Below, piece after piece: positions 29,101-35,590 of a DNA stretch of 64,000 nt. The stretch's first letter is position 1. The number at the start of each line of letters is the position of its first letter. The DNA lies in contig CAYSPT010000001.1 of assembly GCA_964432985.1 (NCBI GenBank), positions 1-64,000 on the forward strand. The letters are read 5' to 3'. The notes beneath the pieces were generated by a model. That model was not told the origin of the DNA. It ran no database searches and worked only from the letters and a program-made list of their open reading frames with translations. Made by a program: the position numbers and the translations under genes. Origin of the DNA: CAYSPT01 sp964432985. Lineage in GTDB: Bacteria > Muiribacteriota > CAYSPT01.

Positions 29101-29337
29101 GATAAGAACATGAAAAACCAGGCAGTAAGCATGTACAAAAAATCCATTGAACTGGATCCGAAATTTGTTGATGCATACTATCGCCTGGCCGGAATATACC
29201 GGGTCAAAGGCATGTTCGAGGAGGCGGTCAGGGCATACAATATGGTCATTGAGCTAGATCCGATCAGCTCTCTGGCCAAGGATTCTCGACGCTCACTGGT
29301 ACACATAGAGAAGAGCAGAGAGGCGATCCAGGGGTAA
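20188..29337 (+). CDS. Giant TPR-repeat protein (3049 residues) with four-Cys N-terminal segment
   Basis: Almost the whole protein is tetratricopeptide repeat: about 34-residue units of the type AHFELGxxYxxxGxxDEAIxEYKKAIELDP, with roughly 80 copies. The first 60 residues are different and hold Cys6, Cys25, Cys30 and Cys40, possibly a metal site. A longer, atypical module of about 130 residues containing YWxL and a helix rich in Glu and Met occurs near residues 190-330, 475-600 and 2870-3020. There is no signal peptide or membrane helix, so the protein appears cytoplasmic. The ATG at 20188 follows GAAGGAGGATCAAGGCA; a TTG at 20146 lacks that support. It lies 73 bp after ftsK and 3 bp before pgpA. 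It is most likely a scaffold for large assemblies; partners are unknown. Confidence 0.9.
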   Translation: MVQTKCPFLALRGLEGNLSEESWACLGEVCQFFSKSAGECMIRVVGRASEIYLSGLKTRQEENDLVMLRERSARMSEDEKIESAEIFFSQGEKALKNARVEDALHSFKKTLSLSPGHSRAIAGLGMAFSRLGRHDEAVIHFKQALSIDQDKPAVALELLREYRMLYHDYSEREKMFARIISRYEADCRAEQNNFMSHFFLGNSLCLLHSRAPAAFKDQRTAAVEALRKAAQINPASPWPYWSLKAVMLMENRYGEDMSDEIVRMCQEAVKRAPNLARSHFELGEAFLRHPGAAFIDDAIIEYRKAIELNPHDPRAHFRLGYLYEKSYRYNQAIEGYHRALQEDYGNLLAHYRLGCMYMANSMFEKAVKHLRLTMELLTSKKATEKAFYETEWEEGEQSIDLNKVRHMLGDIYGRMRLFESALEEFDLVLRHEPGYIPVVISKIDVLREKFVGMTDSENQMDRIIDSYNQIVTLEPNNPVAHFALGYAYMTLHSESPVLYEEQRAKARGEFKLAIKFDPENLHSYWMLKKIFLIEIEHGQNTFASAVNTCKKAQQIAPDSARVYYELGGAFSAGKQWDKAKSFLNKALKIDVDYLAAYMDLVKINYLQENFKRALELCQEILRRRPNAAEACYQMGRVYRKLGRHPEAIESFKKAIELDLEFAGAYKQLGEIYEQMGMLDKAIGRYRRAEELLPSDYEVALSLARLYCGIKGTESQSIEEYKMVLAIRPDHLEALVELAEVFVSLEKWDEAMEVYQRTIIIHEESVTAHFGLGKVYHKQYRLDESIKELKRACELKPDRKEPRFELAQVLGEIGRVEESMTEFNNVLKLDPTMVEAHLGLAKLNLQSGLVDAAFLEYKKVIELDSSIMEAHFDLARIYLQTNKSDKAIFELKKVTQLDPHNVEAHHLLGELFYERNTIDEAAMEYDMALKHSPDLSLAHERLGDIYMEKFMFNKAILKYKRVIELEIDNADAYFKLGEAFNKQGAYEKALDTYARSVSINPERLDAFIRIGQIHNDRGHIKSAIEAFEKAVALAPDNVDLHYRLGVCYDKLDNLSQANTHFQKAMEYAPEDPRIQFAMAQVYRKEGTLDRAIEKYLATIDLDKDNALAHLELGKAFVNKGRIDKAIQALKRSAELDFDNCDVHFELGKAYKSQGLFDEAIREYESVVKLSAENTWAYFELGNLYHMSGQFDEAIEAFQKTISLDPVNSVAHFELGRLYTERFMYDEAVSEYRQALKLDPKNAIAHFELGEVFMHLQNIDEAIQQYKRALSLQPGYVDAYVRLGGISVESGMYSDAAEYYQKAIAIESDNPRTHFSLGDVFEKLGKVDRSIAEYERALELKPDYINVVYRLGNKYKKKRMYDKMVELYEHAVSLVPRNALFYFELGEALRHKERLNEAIAQYQRALKLNPEFVDAIYGLGTIYSAMQQFDKVVQLFKRAISLFPNNIKAHFELGKAYTKKYMINEAIEEFKKVISLDANHQFVHAELGKIYVEAAMMDEARTEFEKAVQVNPNDAEICFKLGELYENFGETEKSAELFNKAKTLEPDRAETYLKLGRDYELKDELDLAIEEYKKAKELDGDLMEVYLSIGRLYFKIGRVDEAIPELEAYVSRKASDADAHMLLGQTYLARSRFDNALKHFQKVRDLDPAAYQADFEVARLYVRTGEKGKARVLLEEVCMKKPDFASAHFELGQLLLSEGNSERALDEFHQALEADRDNPGVYVHLGKVYEDMELLDDALATYSAGRQLDSSMTEFTLGMGRILKAKGDLNEALTELVEGKTQAPGQVEFYFLLGEIYRELGRDEEAQREYEAAEKLSPGDLDVQLRLAQEYGAKGLIDEALQRYQSVLEQQPGNFPAALGMASIKYQQEDWDEALQAFQTLAMKPAGNSSEVFRPLAELYIHRDDFEGALDALSQLKVLEPGNDTVLMKRSKVLLEMGNPEEASADIKKALSIKETPGGYIVLGQTLLQQDLLEEAEAAFLQAEQLGSQDADLYYHIAEMNLARGEEQQALDYYQKYIQANPDSAATWLKMGDIYFGMDNLVGAEGAFQRALELNPNEMERGKALLTLGRIALSSSENEKALKYLEEVWNRGMRSFEISCGLGKVYHGMGESKKAIECLEQARDQEPDREEVRKMLAELYKDSNLFERAVGEYEALVKLHPHDTRLIMDLGRMYAERGMNEEAASSFKKAISINPNMATYYLELGKVYEIEEMYDEALKQFEVAGKLDRDGIDSKIEKAKVLSKMKKLDDAILVFREIIKSDSGNLRSHVELGRIYLEEGMIDQAIVEFKKVIEIDDSSVEAHLELGRVYRKIGRAYKDETMMESSISELKRALELDPKTAAAYFELGEYYREREFPEEAINFYRQALEIEPENTAFKKSFSIVNKVMLKGEIENRLKQAKVYLDRGMIENSIMELKGVLEVDPQNVQAHFGLGDIFIRKDDIAAALKEYIQVKELDSKFAPVYYCLGIIYQKQGDLVRAESELENLIKLEPKNQKATMLLGDVYSANEKMDQALIGYNKVVDMDPSNVEAYLKMGTIYEKRKKLNDAKAQYDKVLRLDPDNKKALGFFASIQGAEIRAQLKQGFEAARTYDQKGELEKAVNEFENIIDLDASNLEAYYSVARLYERMNNSQKALLAYRRTIELDKETKYRDVFYRGGRLAAQAGDYGEAIQFLKKAVEFFPANIEAHLLFIDQLRLRFMYSEEQEPLDEWLNLYKQLVVDEPENAARYFELGYFYNNVPSAAIPEDDQRDKAIMYLDKAKEFSPDNGNIRKELALAYSRNNMLNEAVEEYKQILEVDPEDIEIHYKLGDIFTFHKKWEEAIAEYRQVLDLDPEGGMSRMKIIDVYYKMYEKADNKAAKYFSILKEYQGSAEENPNNVMAHFELGYAYMRLSANFVLSNDERANSIFEFKQAVSIEPDNLWPYWGLRLIYIKESVSGEHMYDEAIEICKQALERSPNNARAYFELGEAYHENYDKNMKNQAVSMYKKSIELDPKFVDAYYRLAGIYRVKGMFEEAVRAYNMVIELDPISSLAKDSRRSLVHIEKSREAIQG

Positions 29338-29340
29338 TTC

Positions 29341-29811
29341 ATGACACTGGTAGCGCTTTTCCTGGCAACAGGTTTTCTTTCGGGCTATGTTTCACTGGCA
29401 AGCGGTACTGCCGGAAGCGTGGCTGCTTTGGGAATATATTTCCTGTGGGTTGGCAACGGCGGCAGTCCGTTCTGGCTTTTCCTCGGAAGCTGGGTGCTGG
29501 GAGTTTGGTCTATTCGCGCCGCGGAGGAAAAGCTTCCGGGAACGGATCCGGGTGAAGTAGTCATCGACGAGTTCTGCGGGTTTTATGTTGCCTGCATGGG
29601 TTTGGCTTCGTGGGAAAATCCCGTGATAGCTTTGCTGGCCGCTTTATTTTTCTTCAGAGTGTTCGATGTTATTAAACCGGGGCCGGTGGGATGGGCCGAG
29701 ACAGTCCCGGGAGCCTGGGGAATCATGCTTGATGATGTGATGGCCGGGGTGTGCGCCAACTTCACGGTCAGGTTGCTTCTCTATGCGGCGCAGGTGCTTG
29801 GTTATGCCTGA
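29341..29811 (+). CDS. pgpA: Phosphatidylglycerophosphatase A
   Basis: A small membrane enzyme (156 residues) that removes phosphate from phosphatidylglycerol phosphate to make phosphatidylglycerol. Family features are GTAGSVAALG near the N-terminus, the acidic DPGEVVIDEFCGF motif (metal-binding, active site) and FRVFDVIKPGPVGW, with three to four helices. It starts 3 bp after the TPR gene. Together with the CDP-alcohol phosphotransferase at 38630, it supplies the last steps to phosphatidylglycerol, which Lgt (37808) then uses as the diacylglyceryl donor. Confidence 0.93.
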   Translation: MTLVALFLATGFLSGYVSLASGTAGSVAALGIYFLWVGNGGSPFWLFLGSWVLGVWSIRAAEEKLPGTDPGEVVIDEFCGFYVACMGLASWENPVIALLAALFFFRVFDVIKPGPVGWAETVPGAWGIMLDDVMAGVCANFTVRLLLYAAQVLGYA

Positions 29812-29841
29812 TGTGCGCGAAAGAAAAGAAGGTATGGTGTT

Positions 29842-31071
29842 ATGAAGGGTAGGCGCGACAGTGAACTCTTTCTGGTTGGTCCCCGGTACCGGGAAGAAAT
29901 CGGTACAGTAGCAGAAACATTTGAAAAATTAACCGGTCTGAATGTGGCCAGGGTTTCGTGGAGTCAGCCGGATGAACTTGAGCTCATCGAGCAATTTGAA
30001 GCCGCTTTCGGACGGAGTAAACTGCTAAGCGTGCTGGCTGATGATGCCCAGCAGGGGCTGGTGCGCAGGGCTGTCAGTAAATTTTTATCTCTCCCCCTGG
30101 TGCTGAATGAGGATTTGTTGACGGAAATGGAGACTGACAGTCAGTCACACGGTGCCGTACTATCAGGCAGACAGATTAAAAAGGCATTTTTCCCGAAAGA
30201 CGCCGAAATAATCAAAGCCGATCAAGTGGGCAACTGCGGTTTCCTGGTTTCCCGGGACCAGTCGCATCTGCTTATACTGCCTGGTCTCGAGGGAATAGCC
30301 CGCAGTCTTTCCCGGTCATCTATCTGCGATATTTTCAACCTGGGGGGCACGGGAGAACTCAGGACAGCATCCTATCTGATAGTGAAATCCAAAGGTGATC
30401 CCCGTGACAGACTGGATGGCTTTGAGGAGACCTGCCGCCAGGTGGATATAACTGTCAAGGAGCGTCTTTACGACTGGGTTATTTCGTTGATTGCCCGTAG
30501 TTCGGCCACTCATGAAGCCAGGTTGTCACTGGAAGAGGCAGGACTGTTTATCAGGGAACGGCTTGGAGATGACGTGTACGGTGTGGGGCGGCAGCGAATC
30601 GAAGAGGTAGTGGGATCGTTGATTTCCCTGAGGGGCTGGCGGCTGGCAGTGGCGGAAAGCTGTACCGGAGGAAGGCTGGCTAATGCCATTACCGATGTTG
30701 CGGGCAGTTCACGTTACTTCGTACAGGGCCTGGTTACCTATTCTAACGAATCAAAGATACGAATGCTCGGGGTATCTTCCGAAGAAATCACCGATCACGG
30801 AGCAGTGAGCAGAGAAACGGCCAGAGCCATGGCGCGGGGACTGATGGACTCCACAACTGTTGATGCCGTCCTGGCCACTACGGGTGTTGCGGGTCCCGGG
30901 GGAGGAACAGCAGAAAAACCTGTTGGATTGGTGTATATCGCCCTGTCCACCGGTGAGACCGCGGCCAAACCGACTGTGGTAAGATTTGAGTTTTCGGGTA
31001 CCCGGACGGAGATAAAGGAGCAGACGGTGTTCCACGCTCTTGACCTGTTAAGGAGACGGTTGCTTGAGTAA
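29842..31071 (+). CDS. cinA: CinA-family protein: degenerate N-domain plus NMN deamidase (PncC) domain
   Basis: The C-terminal 160 residues are a clear CinA/PncC nicotinamide-nucleotide amidase domain: RLAVAESCTGGRLANAIT with the catalytic Ser, the LVTYSNESKIRMLGV segment, and TTGVAGPGGGTAEKPVG. It converts NMN to nicotinic acid mononucleotide in pyridine nucleotide salvage. The N-terminal 240 residues keep the length and some landmarks of the MoaB-like COG1058 domain (LLILPGLEGIA resembling its LPGVPxE), but the usual start of that domain, with GDELL, is not recognisable. The start follows GAAGGTATGG. The 3' end overlaps thpR by 8 bp, a cinA-thpR-recA order also known from other bacteria. 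Confidence 0.85.
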   Translation: MKGRRDSELFLVGPRYREEIGTVAETFEKLTGLNVARVSWSQPDELELIEQFEAAFGRSKLLSVLADDAQQGLVRRAVSKFLSLPLVLNEDLLTEMETDSQSHGAVLSGRQIKKAFFPKDAEIIKADQVGNCGFLVSRDQSHLLILPGLEGIARSLSRSSICDIFNLGGTGELRTASYLIVKSKGDPRDRLDGFEETCRQVDITVKERLYDWVISLIARSSATHEARLSLEEAGLFIRERLGDDVYGVGRQRIEEVVGSLISLRGWRLAVAESCTGGRLANAITDVAGSSRYFVQGLVTYSNESKIRMLGVSSEEITDHGAVSRETARAMARGLMDSTTVDAVLATTGVAGPGGGTAEKPVGLVYIALSTGETAAKPTVVRFEFSGTRTEIKEQTVFHALDLLRRRLLE

Positions 31072-31714
31072 CGGTAACGTGGGAGTTTTGAGGCTTTTTA
31101 TTGCAGTGGAGCTTTCGTCGGAAGTGAGAGGGAAGTTGTCTGCTGCACAGGAAAAGTTTAAAACATCGGGTGCCAGGGTCAAATGGGTCCGTCCCCATCA
31201 GATCCATGTCACACTTAAATTTCTGGGAAACGTCGATGAAACCAGGGTAGGGGCCATCATTGAAGCTGTATCAGCCGCCCTTCAGCCTTGTGAACCGTTC
31301 ACGGTCACCGTGGCTGGCGCAGGTACGTTTCCCCCTGGACGCCGGGCCCGGGTGGTGTGGGCCGGCGTCAATAAAGGCGACGATAAGCTGATTAAGCTTC
31401 AACACACGGTTGAAGATGCTTGCGAAAAACTGGGATTCAAAGCGGAAAAGAGAGTGTTTCGCCCTCACTTTACGCTAGGCAGGATCAAGTCGGGTACCGG
31501 TCTGCGCCGATTGCTGCAGCAAATGGAAAGGTATCGGGACCGGGAGTTTGGCCGACTAAAAGTCAGAAATGTATTACTCATTCGAAGCAAGTTGACTCCT
31601 GAAGGACCGCACTACACGATACTGGAATCATTCGTTTTGCAGGGAACCGGTAGTGATAGTACAGAATCAGTGGTCCTGGGGGTTGGAAGAAACGGGGAGG
31701 TAGACAATGGCTAA
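31064..31714 (+). CDS. thpR: RNA 2',3'-cyclic phosphodiesterase ThpR
   Basis: A member of the 2H phosphoesterase superfamily, with the two catalytic H-x-T motifs HVTLKFLGN and HFTLGRI; the N-terminus LRLFIAVELSSEV is typical. It opens 2',3'-cyclic phosphates on RNA ends (older name 2'-5' RNA ligase). At 216 residues it is a little longer than usual, with extra residues at the C-terminus. The TTG start lies 8 bp after AAGGAG and within the cinA 3' end; the 3' end overlaps the recA start by 8 bp. Confidence 0.92.
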   Translation: MSNGNVGVLRLFIAVELSSEVRGKLSAAQEKFKTSGARVKWVRPHQIHVTLKFLGNVDETRVGAIIEAVSAALQPCEPFTVTVAGAGTFPPGRRARVVWAGVNKGDDKLIKLQHTVEDACEKLGFKAEKRVFRPHFTLGRIKSGTGLRRLLQQMERYRDREFGRLKVRNVLLIRSKLTPEGPHYTILESFVLQGTGSDSTESVVLGVGRNGEVDNG

Positions 31715-32732
31715 GAAAAAAACAATGGGTACGTCATCCGGTAAAAATTCTCTGGAACTGGCTATGACGCAGATACACAAGCAGTTCGGTGACGGAGCCA
31801 TCATGAGACTTGGCGATAATAAGGTTCCGCGGGAGATCGGGGTGATTCCCACTGGAGCGCTGAGTCTTGATATAGCTCTGGGAATAGGTGGTATTCCCCG
31901 CGGAAGAGTGATCGAAGTATTTGGGCCGGAAGCATCCGGCAAGACCACACTGGCGCTGCATATCATTGCCGAAGCTCAGAAAATGGGAGGCGTGGCGGCT
32001 TTCATCGATGTAGAGCATGCGCTGGATCCGGGATATGCCGGCGCACTGGGAGTAGATGTAGAAAACCTCCTGGTGAGCCAGCCGTCCTCGGCGGAAGAAG
32101 CACTGGAAATAACAGATGTTCTGGTCAAAAGCAGCGCCTGCGATGTGATCGTGATCGATTCCGTTGCTGCTCTGGTCCCCCGGGCTGAAATGGAAGGCTC
32201 TATGGGGGATACCCACGTGGGGCTGCAGGCCCGTCTCATGAGCCAGGCACTGAGAAAGCTCACCTCCACGGTCAGCAAGTCGAATACGGCGGTTGTTTTC
32301 CTCAACCAGATCAGGATGAAAGTCGGTGTCATGTACGGCAATCCGCAAACCACACCCGGTGGTATGGCGCTGAAGTTCTACTCCTCGGTCAGACTCGAGG
32401 TACGACGGGCCGAGGCGATCAAGTCGGGAACTGAACACAAAGGCTTTATGGCATCGGTGAGAGTAGTGAAAAATAAGGTCGCCCCGCCATTTAAAAAAGT
32501 GCACTGTGAACTGATTTTCGGGCAGGGGCTATCAAAAGAAGGCTGCCTAATAGACCTGGGTTTGCAGGATGGAATTCTTAACCGCTCCGGTACCTGGATG
32601 TCATACAAGGAACAGACCATCGGGCAGGGACGGGCGGCTGTGCAAGAGTATCTGAAGGAAAATCCTGATGTTGCTGCGGAGATCGAAACGGCAATACGCC
32701 AAAATCACGGGCTCGGTGGGAAACCAATTTGA
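31707..32732 (+). CDS. recA: Recombinase RecA
   Basis: Strand-exchange ATPase for homologous recombination and SOS induction. At 341 residues it is of normal length, with Walker A GPEASGKTTLALH, the Walker B region VIVIDSVAALVPRAE, loop L1 EGSMGDTHVGLQARLMSQAL, and loop L2 after NQIRMKVGVMYGNPQTTPGG. The ATG follows GGGGAGGTAGACA and lies inside thpR. No obvious LexA box was seen upstream within the operon, and no lexA gene lies in the window. recX follows 9 bp later, giving the usual recA-recX pair. Confidence 0.98.
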   Translation: MAKKKTMGTSSGKNSLELAMTQIHKQFGDGAIMRLGDNKVPREIGVIPTGALSLDIALGIGGIPRGRVIEVFGPEASGKTTLALHIIAEAQKMGGVAAFIDVEHALDPGYAGALGVDVENLLVSQPSSAEEALEITDVLVKSSACDVIVIDSVAALVPRAEMEGSMGDTHVGLQARLMSQALRKLTSTVSKSNTAVVFLNQIRMKVGVMYGNPQTTPGGMALKFYSSVRLEVRRAEAIKSGTEHKGFMASVRVVKNKVAPPFKKVHCELIFGQGLSKEGCLIDLGLQDGILNRSGTWMSYKEQTIGQGRAAVQEYLKENPDVAAEIETAIRQNHGLGGKPI

Positions 32733-32741
32733 TCGGGAGCT

Positions 32742-33251
32742 ATGAACGTTCATACAGGAAAAACAAAGGTTGATGCAGCAGAGGTTGATGCAGCATATAA
32801 GAAAGCTTATTCTGCCGCGCTCAAGTTGCTGTCAGTCAGGTCCCGTACGGCCGTTGAGTTGCAGGAGCGGATTAAAGCCAAAGGGTATGGTTCGGATATT
32901 GTTGGACGTGTAATTGATGATTTGAAAGAGCGGAAGTACCTTGATGATGCTTCTTTTTGCCACGAATGGCTTCAGGAGCGTATACGTCACCGGCCGGTGG
33001 GTCCGTTAAAGGCCAGGTATGCACTGCTCAAGGTGGGAATTTCGGAAGCCATACTGTCCGTGGAAGTCGAACGGTTTTATCGGGAAAACAGTGAAATGAA
33101 ACTGGCCCTGACGGTGGCCCGAAAGAAGATGAAAGTTAAGCGGGGAATAAATCCGGTAAGTCTAGCCCGGTTTTTAATGGGAAGAGGATTCACGGAAGAT
33201 GTGGTGTGGGACGTTGTTGGTCAACTGACCGGGCAAGAGGTGAACTGGTGA
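32742..33251 (+). CDS. recX: RecA regulator RecX
   Basis: A small all-helical inhibitor of RecA filaments, 169 residues. Recognisable motifs are KLLSVRSRTAVELQERIKAKG in the first three-helix repeat and LDDASFCHEWLQERI, which is typical of the family. The N-terminus carries a short duplication (KVDAAEVDAAY) encoded by two GTTGATGCAGCA repeats. The ATG follows CGGGAGCT. The stop overlaps the next gene as GTGA. Confidence 0.9.
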   Translation: MNVHTGKTKVDAAEVDAAYKKAYSAALKLLSVRSRTAVELQERIKAKGYGSDIVGRVIDDLKERKYLDDASFCHEWLQERIRHRPVGPLKARYALLKVGISEAILSVEVERFYRENSEMKLALTVARKKMKVKRGINPVSLARFLMGRGFTEDVVWDVVGQLTGQEVNW

Positions 33252-34072
33252 ACATACCGGCGGTCACTACGATTTATCTGATAATTATCATTACCCTTCT
33301 GGTAATCCAGCTGGTTTCCATGGTTATTCGCCGGAAACGGTTTGTCAAAACCAGTGATCTGGAACGTATCGAGAAGCACTACATGGAGTTGCTTGATGTC
33401 TATCATCATGTAGCCGCTGGCAATATCATGGAACTGGAAAAAAAAGTGGCTGAATTGAAGCCTTTGCTCGCCCAGGCCGACCAGCGTATCAGGACGTTGA
33501 CGGTGATTCTCGGTAATCAGACGGAATCCGGAACCTACTGTCCACAATCTCATATATCTTCCCCGGCCTCCAAAAGTCTCTACGGTTCCGTGGCTAAGCT
33601 TCCACTCTCCGAACCGGCGGTTCTTCCAGTTCGTGTCCCCGGGAATGTGGTACCGGCGTTAAATATGGAAGATTCGGGTATTACTGTTGAGGCCCCTTCT
33701 GTTACTGTTGAGGCCCCTTCTATTTCCGTTGCCGATCAGCTAGAAAATAATCCGGTTGGCGAAGTAGTTTCTCGGCGGAGCCCGGAGGACGTTGTGCCTC
33801 AACGGTCTGTTAACACCCCGGTAAAACAGGCTAAAAAACACTATAAGGCAGGTGCGGAATCGGTAAAAAAAGCTCCCAGGGTAACAGTAGAAAATCCGGT
33901 GGCTGAGAAATACAAAAATATCATTGGCTTGCTCGACGACGGTATTGAAGTTGAACAGATAATCAAAGAGACCAAAGCGAGTCGCGGTGTAGTAACATTA
34001 CTTACCAATATAAGAAATTTGCGACGCAGGGAGATCACTATGCGTGCGAAAGGGGTGCGGGAGGAAGACTGA
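33248..34072 (+). CDS. Single-pass membrane protein with coiled coil and C-terminal DUF2802/HTH-like segment
   Basis: I do not recognise a named gene. The 274-residue protein has one membrane helix near its N-terminus (YLIIIITLLVIQLVSMVI), then a short coiled coil to about residue 95. A low-complexity linker follows with the tandem ITVEAPS/VTVEAPS, and a compact C-terminal part reads IIGLLDDGIEVEQIIKETKA, then GVVTLLTNIRNLRRREI. That C-terminal helix-turn-helix pattern resembles DUF2802-type proteins. I use the GTG at 33248 (GAGGTG upstream), which overlaps the recX stop. It could be an inner-membrane scaffold; no function is assigned. Confidence 0.65.
   Translation: MNIPAVTTIYLIIIITLLVIQLVSMVIRRKRFVKTSDLERIEKHYMELLDVYHHVAAGNIMELEKKVAELKPLLAQADQRIRTLTVILGNQTESGTYCPQSHISSPASKSLYGSVAKLPLSEPAVLPVRVPGNVVPALNMEDSGITVEAPSVTVEAPSISVADQLENNPVGEVVSRRSPEDVVPQRSVNTPVKQAKKHYKAGAESVKKAPRVTVENPVAEKYKNIIGLLDDGIEVEQIIKETKASRGVVTLLTNIRNLRRREITMRAKGVREED
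33680..33721 (+). repeat. Two 21-bp in-frame direct repeats
   Basis: Units 33680-33700 and 33701-33721 differ only at the first base and encode ITVEAPS and VTVEAPS in the linker of the preceding membrane protein. Confidence 0.85.
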
Positions 34073-34846
34073 ATGCACCGGGTATTGCTTAATGGGCCCA
34101 ATACGGATTCCAGGTATATGCGCATCGATGGAGATGTGTTCCACCACCTGGTTACCGTCCTGCGTCATCGGGTGGGCGACCGGTTTTCCTGTCTCCATCC
34201 GGATGGAGTGGAATATGTTTACACCATCGTTCAAATCAATAGAAACAGCCGGGAGTTGAAAGCCTCCCGGGACAATCGGATCGAGCGTTGTCCCACCGGT
34301 AACCATGAAATTTGTCTCTATCCGTCGCTTCTCAAGGCACAGTCGTTTACCACAGTGCTCCGAAAAACAACGGAATTGGGTGTAACCCGAATAAATCCAG
34401 TGATGACTACCCGGTCGGTTTCGAGAATTGAAGGTGATGATCGAGTAAAGAAGAAGCTTTCCCGGTGGAAGTCCATTCTAAAAGATGCTACCGAACAATG
34501 TGGTCGTATGCTGGCTCCATTGATAGAACCGCCTGAAACGTTCTCTCAAAGCATGGAACATATCAACAGTGATCACCAGCTGTTTTTTCTAGATGCTGTC
34601 GGAGAACCGCTTGTCAACCAGTTGATATACTGCACGGCGGATGATAGACTTCCCGGTGTCTCGCTTTTTGTTGGACCCGAGGGAGGATTTACTCAGGAGG
34701 AAAAAGAGCTTTTGATCGAGTGCGGAGCCGGTTGTGCTGCACTTGGGAGCACTGTTTTGCGTGCGGATACGGCCTGCGTTGCCGCCGTAGCGATAGTAGT
34801 TGCACTGTATCATTCAGCGCGGTATGGAGGAGTTGATACACTATGA
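34073..34846 (+). CDS. rsmE: 16S rRNA (uracil(1498)-N(3))-methyltransferase RsmE
   Basis: A SPOUT-class methyltransferase acting on U1498 of 16S rRNA, 257 residues. It has an N-terminal PUA-like domain (HHLVTVLRHRVGDRF) and the knotted C-terminal SAM site: ELGVTRINPVMTTRS, FVGPEGGFTQEEKEL and LGSTVLRADTA. The ATG directly follows the stop of the membrane-protein gene, and the stop overlaps pdxJ as ATGA. Confidence 0.95.
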   Translation: MHRVLLNGPNTDSRYMRIDGDVFHHLVTVLRHRVGDRFSCLHPDGVEYVYTIVQINRNSRELKASRDNRIERCPTGNHEICLYPSLLKAQSFTTVLRKTTELGVTRINPVMTTRSVSRIEGDDRVKKKLSRWKSILKDATEQCGRMLAPLIEPPETFSQSMEHINSDHQLFFLDAVGEPLVNQLIYCTADDRLPGVSLFVGPEGGFTQEEKELLIECGAGCAALGSTVLRADTACVAAVAIVVALYHSARYGGVDTL

Positions 34847-35571
34847 TACTTTTGGGAGTGAATATTGATCATGTGGCAACTATCAGGCAGGCGCGGGGGG
34901 GAATCGAGCCTGAACCTGTCGCGGCGGCTTCTATCGTTGAGCTGGCCGGTGCCGATGGAATAACTGTTCATCTGAGGGAGGACCGCCGTCATATCAATGA
35001 CCGTGATGTTCATCTTCTCCGACAGACAATACAAACCCGGTTGAATCTTGAAATGGCGGCCACTGACGAAATGGTAACGATAGCCGGGAAGATAAAACCG
35101 GATTTCGTATGCCTGGTTCCCGAAAAGCGTGAAGAACTGACCACCGAAGGCGGTCTCGATGTTAAATTCGCCATCAAGCGGTTGAAAGAGGTCATTCCAA
35201 CGCTTCAAGAAGCCGGAATCAATGTTAGCCTTTTTATAGACCCGGACCTGGATCAAATTGATGCGGCTCATGTGGTGGGAACCGACTTTATTGAAATTCA
35301 TACCGGTTCTTATGCTGAAGCCAGGGGAGAGAAGGCACAACTGGCTGAACTCGAAAAGATCAAATCTGCTGCCGTGAAGGCCAGTGAACTGGGAATACGG
35401 GTCAATGCCGGGCACGGTTTGAACTACTGGAATGTGATGGCGATAGCCGCTATCCCGCTGATTGAGGAATTGAATATCGGGCACAGTATCGTTTCCCGCG
35501 CCGTGCTGGTCGGGATGGACCGGGCGGTGAGAGAGATGAAGCAGTTGATGGAAAGAGCACGCCGAGCGTGA
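34843..35571 (+). CDS. pdxJ: Pyridoxine 5'-phosphate synthase PdxJ
   Basis: It condenses 1-deoxy-xylulose 5-phosphate with 3-amino-2-oxopropyl phosphate to form pyridoxine 5'-phosphate in the DXP-dependent vitamin B6 pathway. The 242-residue TIM barrel shows GVNIDHVATIRQARGG at the N-terminus, then GADGITVHLREDRRHI, EIHTGSYAEA, VNAGHGLNYWNV and LNIGHSIVSRAVLVG, all typical. ATGA overlap with rsmE. No other B6 gene is in the window. Confidence 0.97.
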   Translation: MILLGVNIDHVATIRQARGGIEPEPVAAASIVELAGADGITVHLREDRRHINDRDVHLLRQTIQTRLNLEMAATDEMVTIAGKIKPDFVCLVPEKREELTTEGGLDVKFAIKRLKEVIPTLQEAGINVSLFIDPDLDQIDAAHVVGTDFIEIHTGSYAEARGEKAQLAELEKIKSAAVKASELGIRVNAGHGLNYWNVMAIAAIPLIEELNIGHSIVSRAVLVGMDRAVREMKQLMERARRA

Positions 35572-35590
35572 CGGGATGGAGGCCATACTT

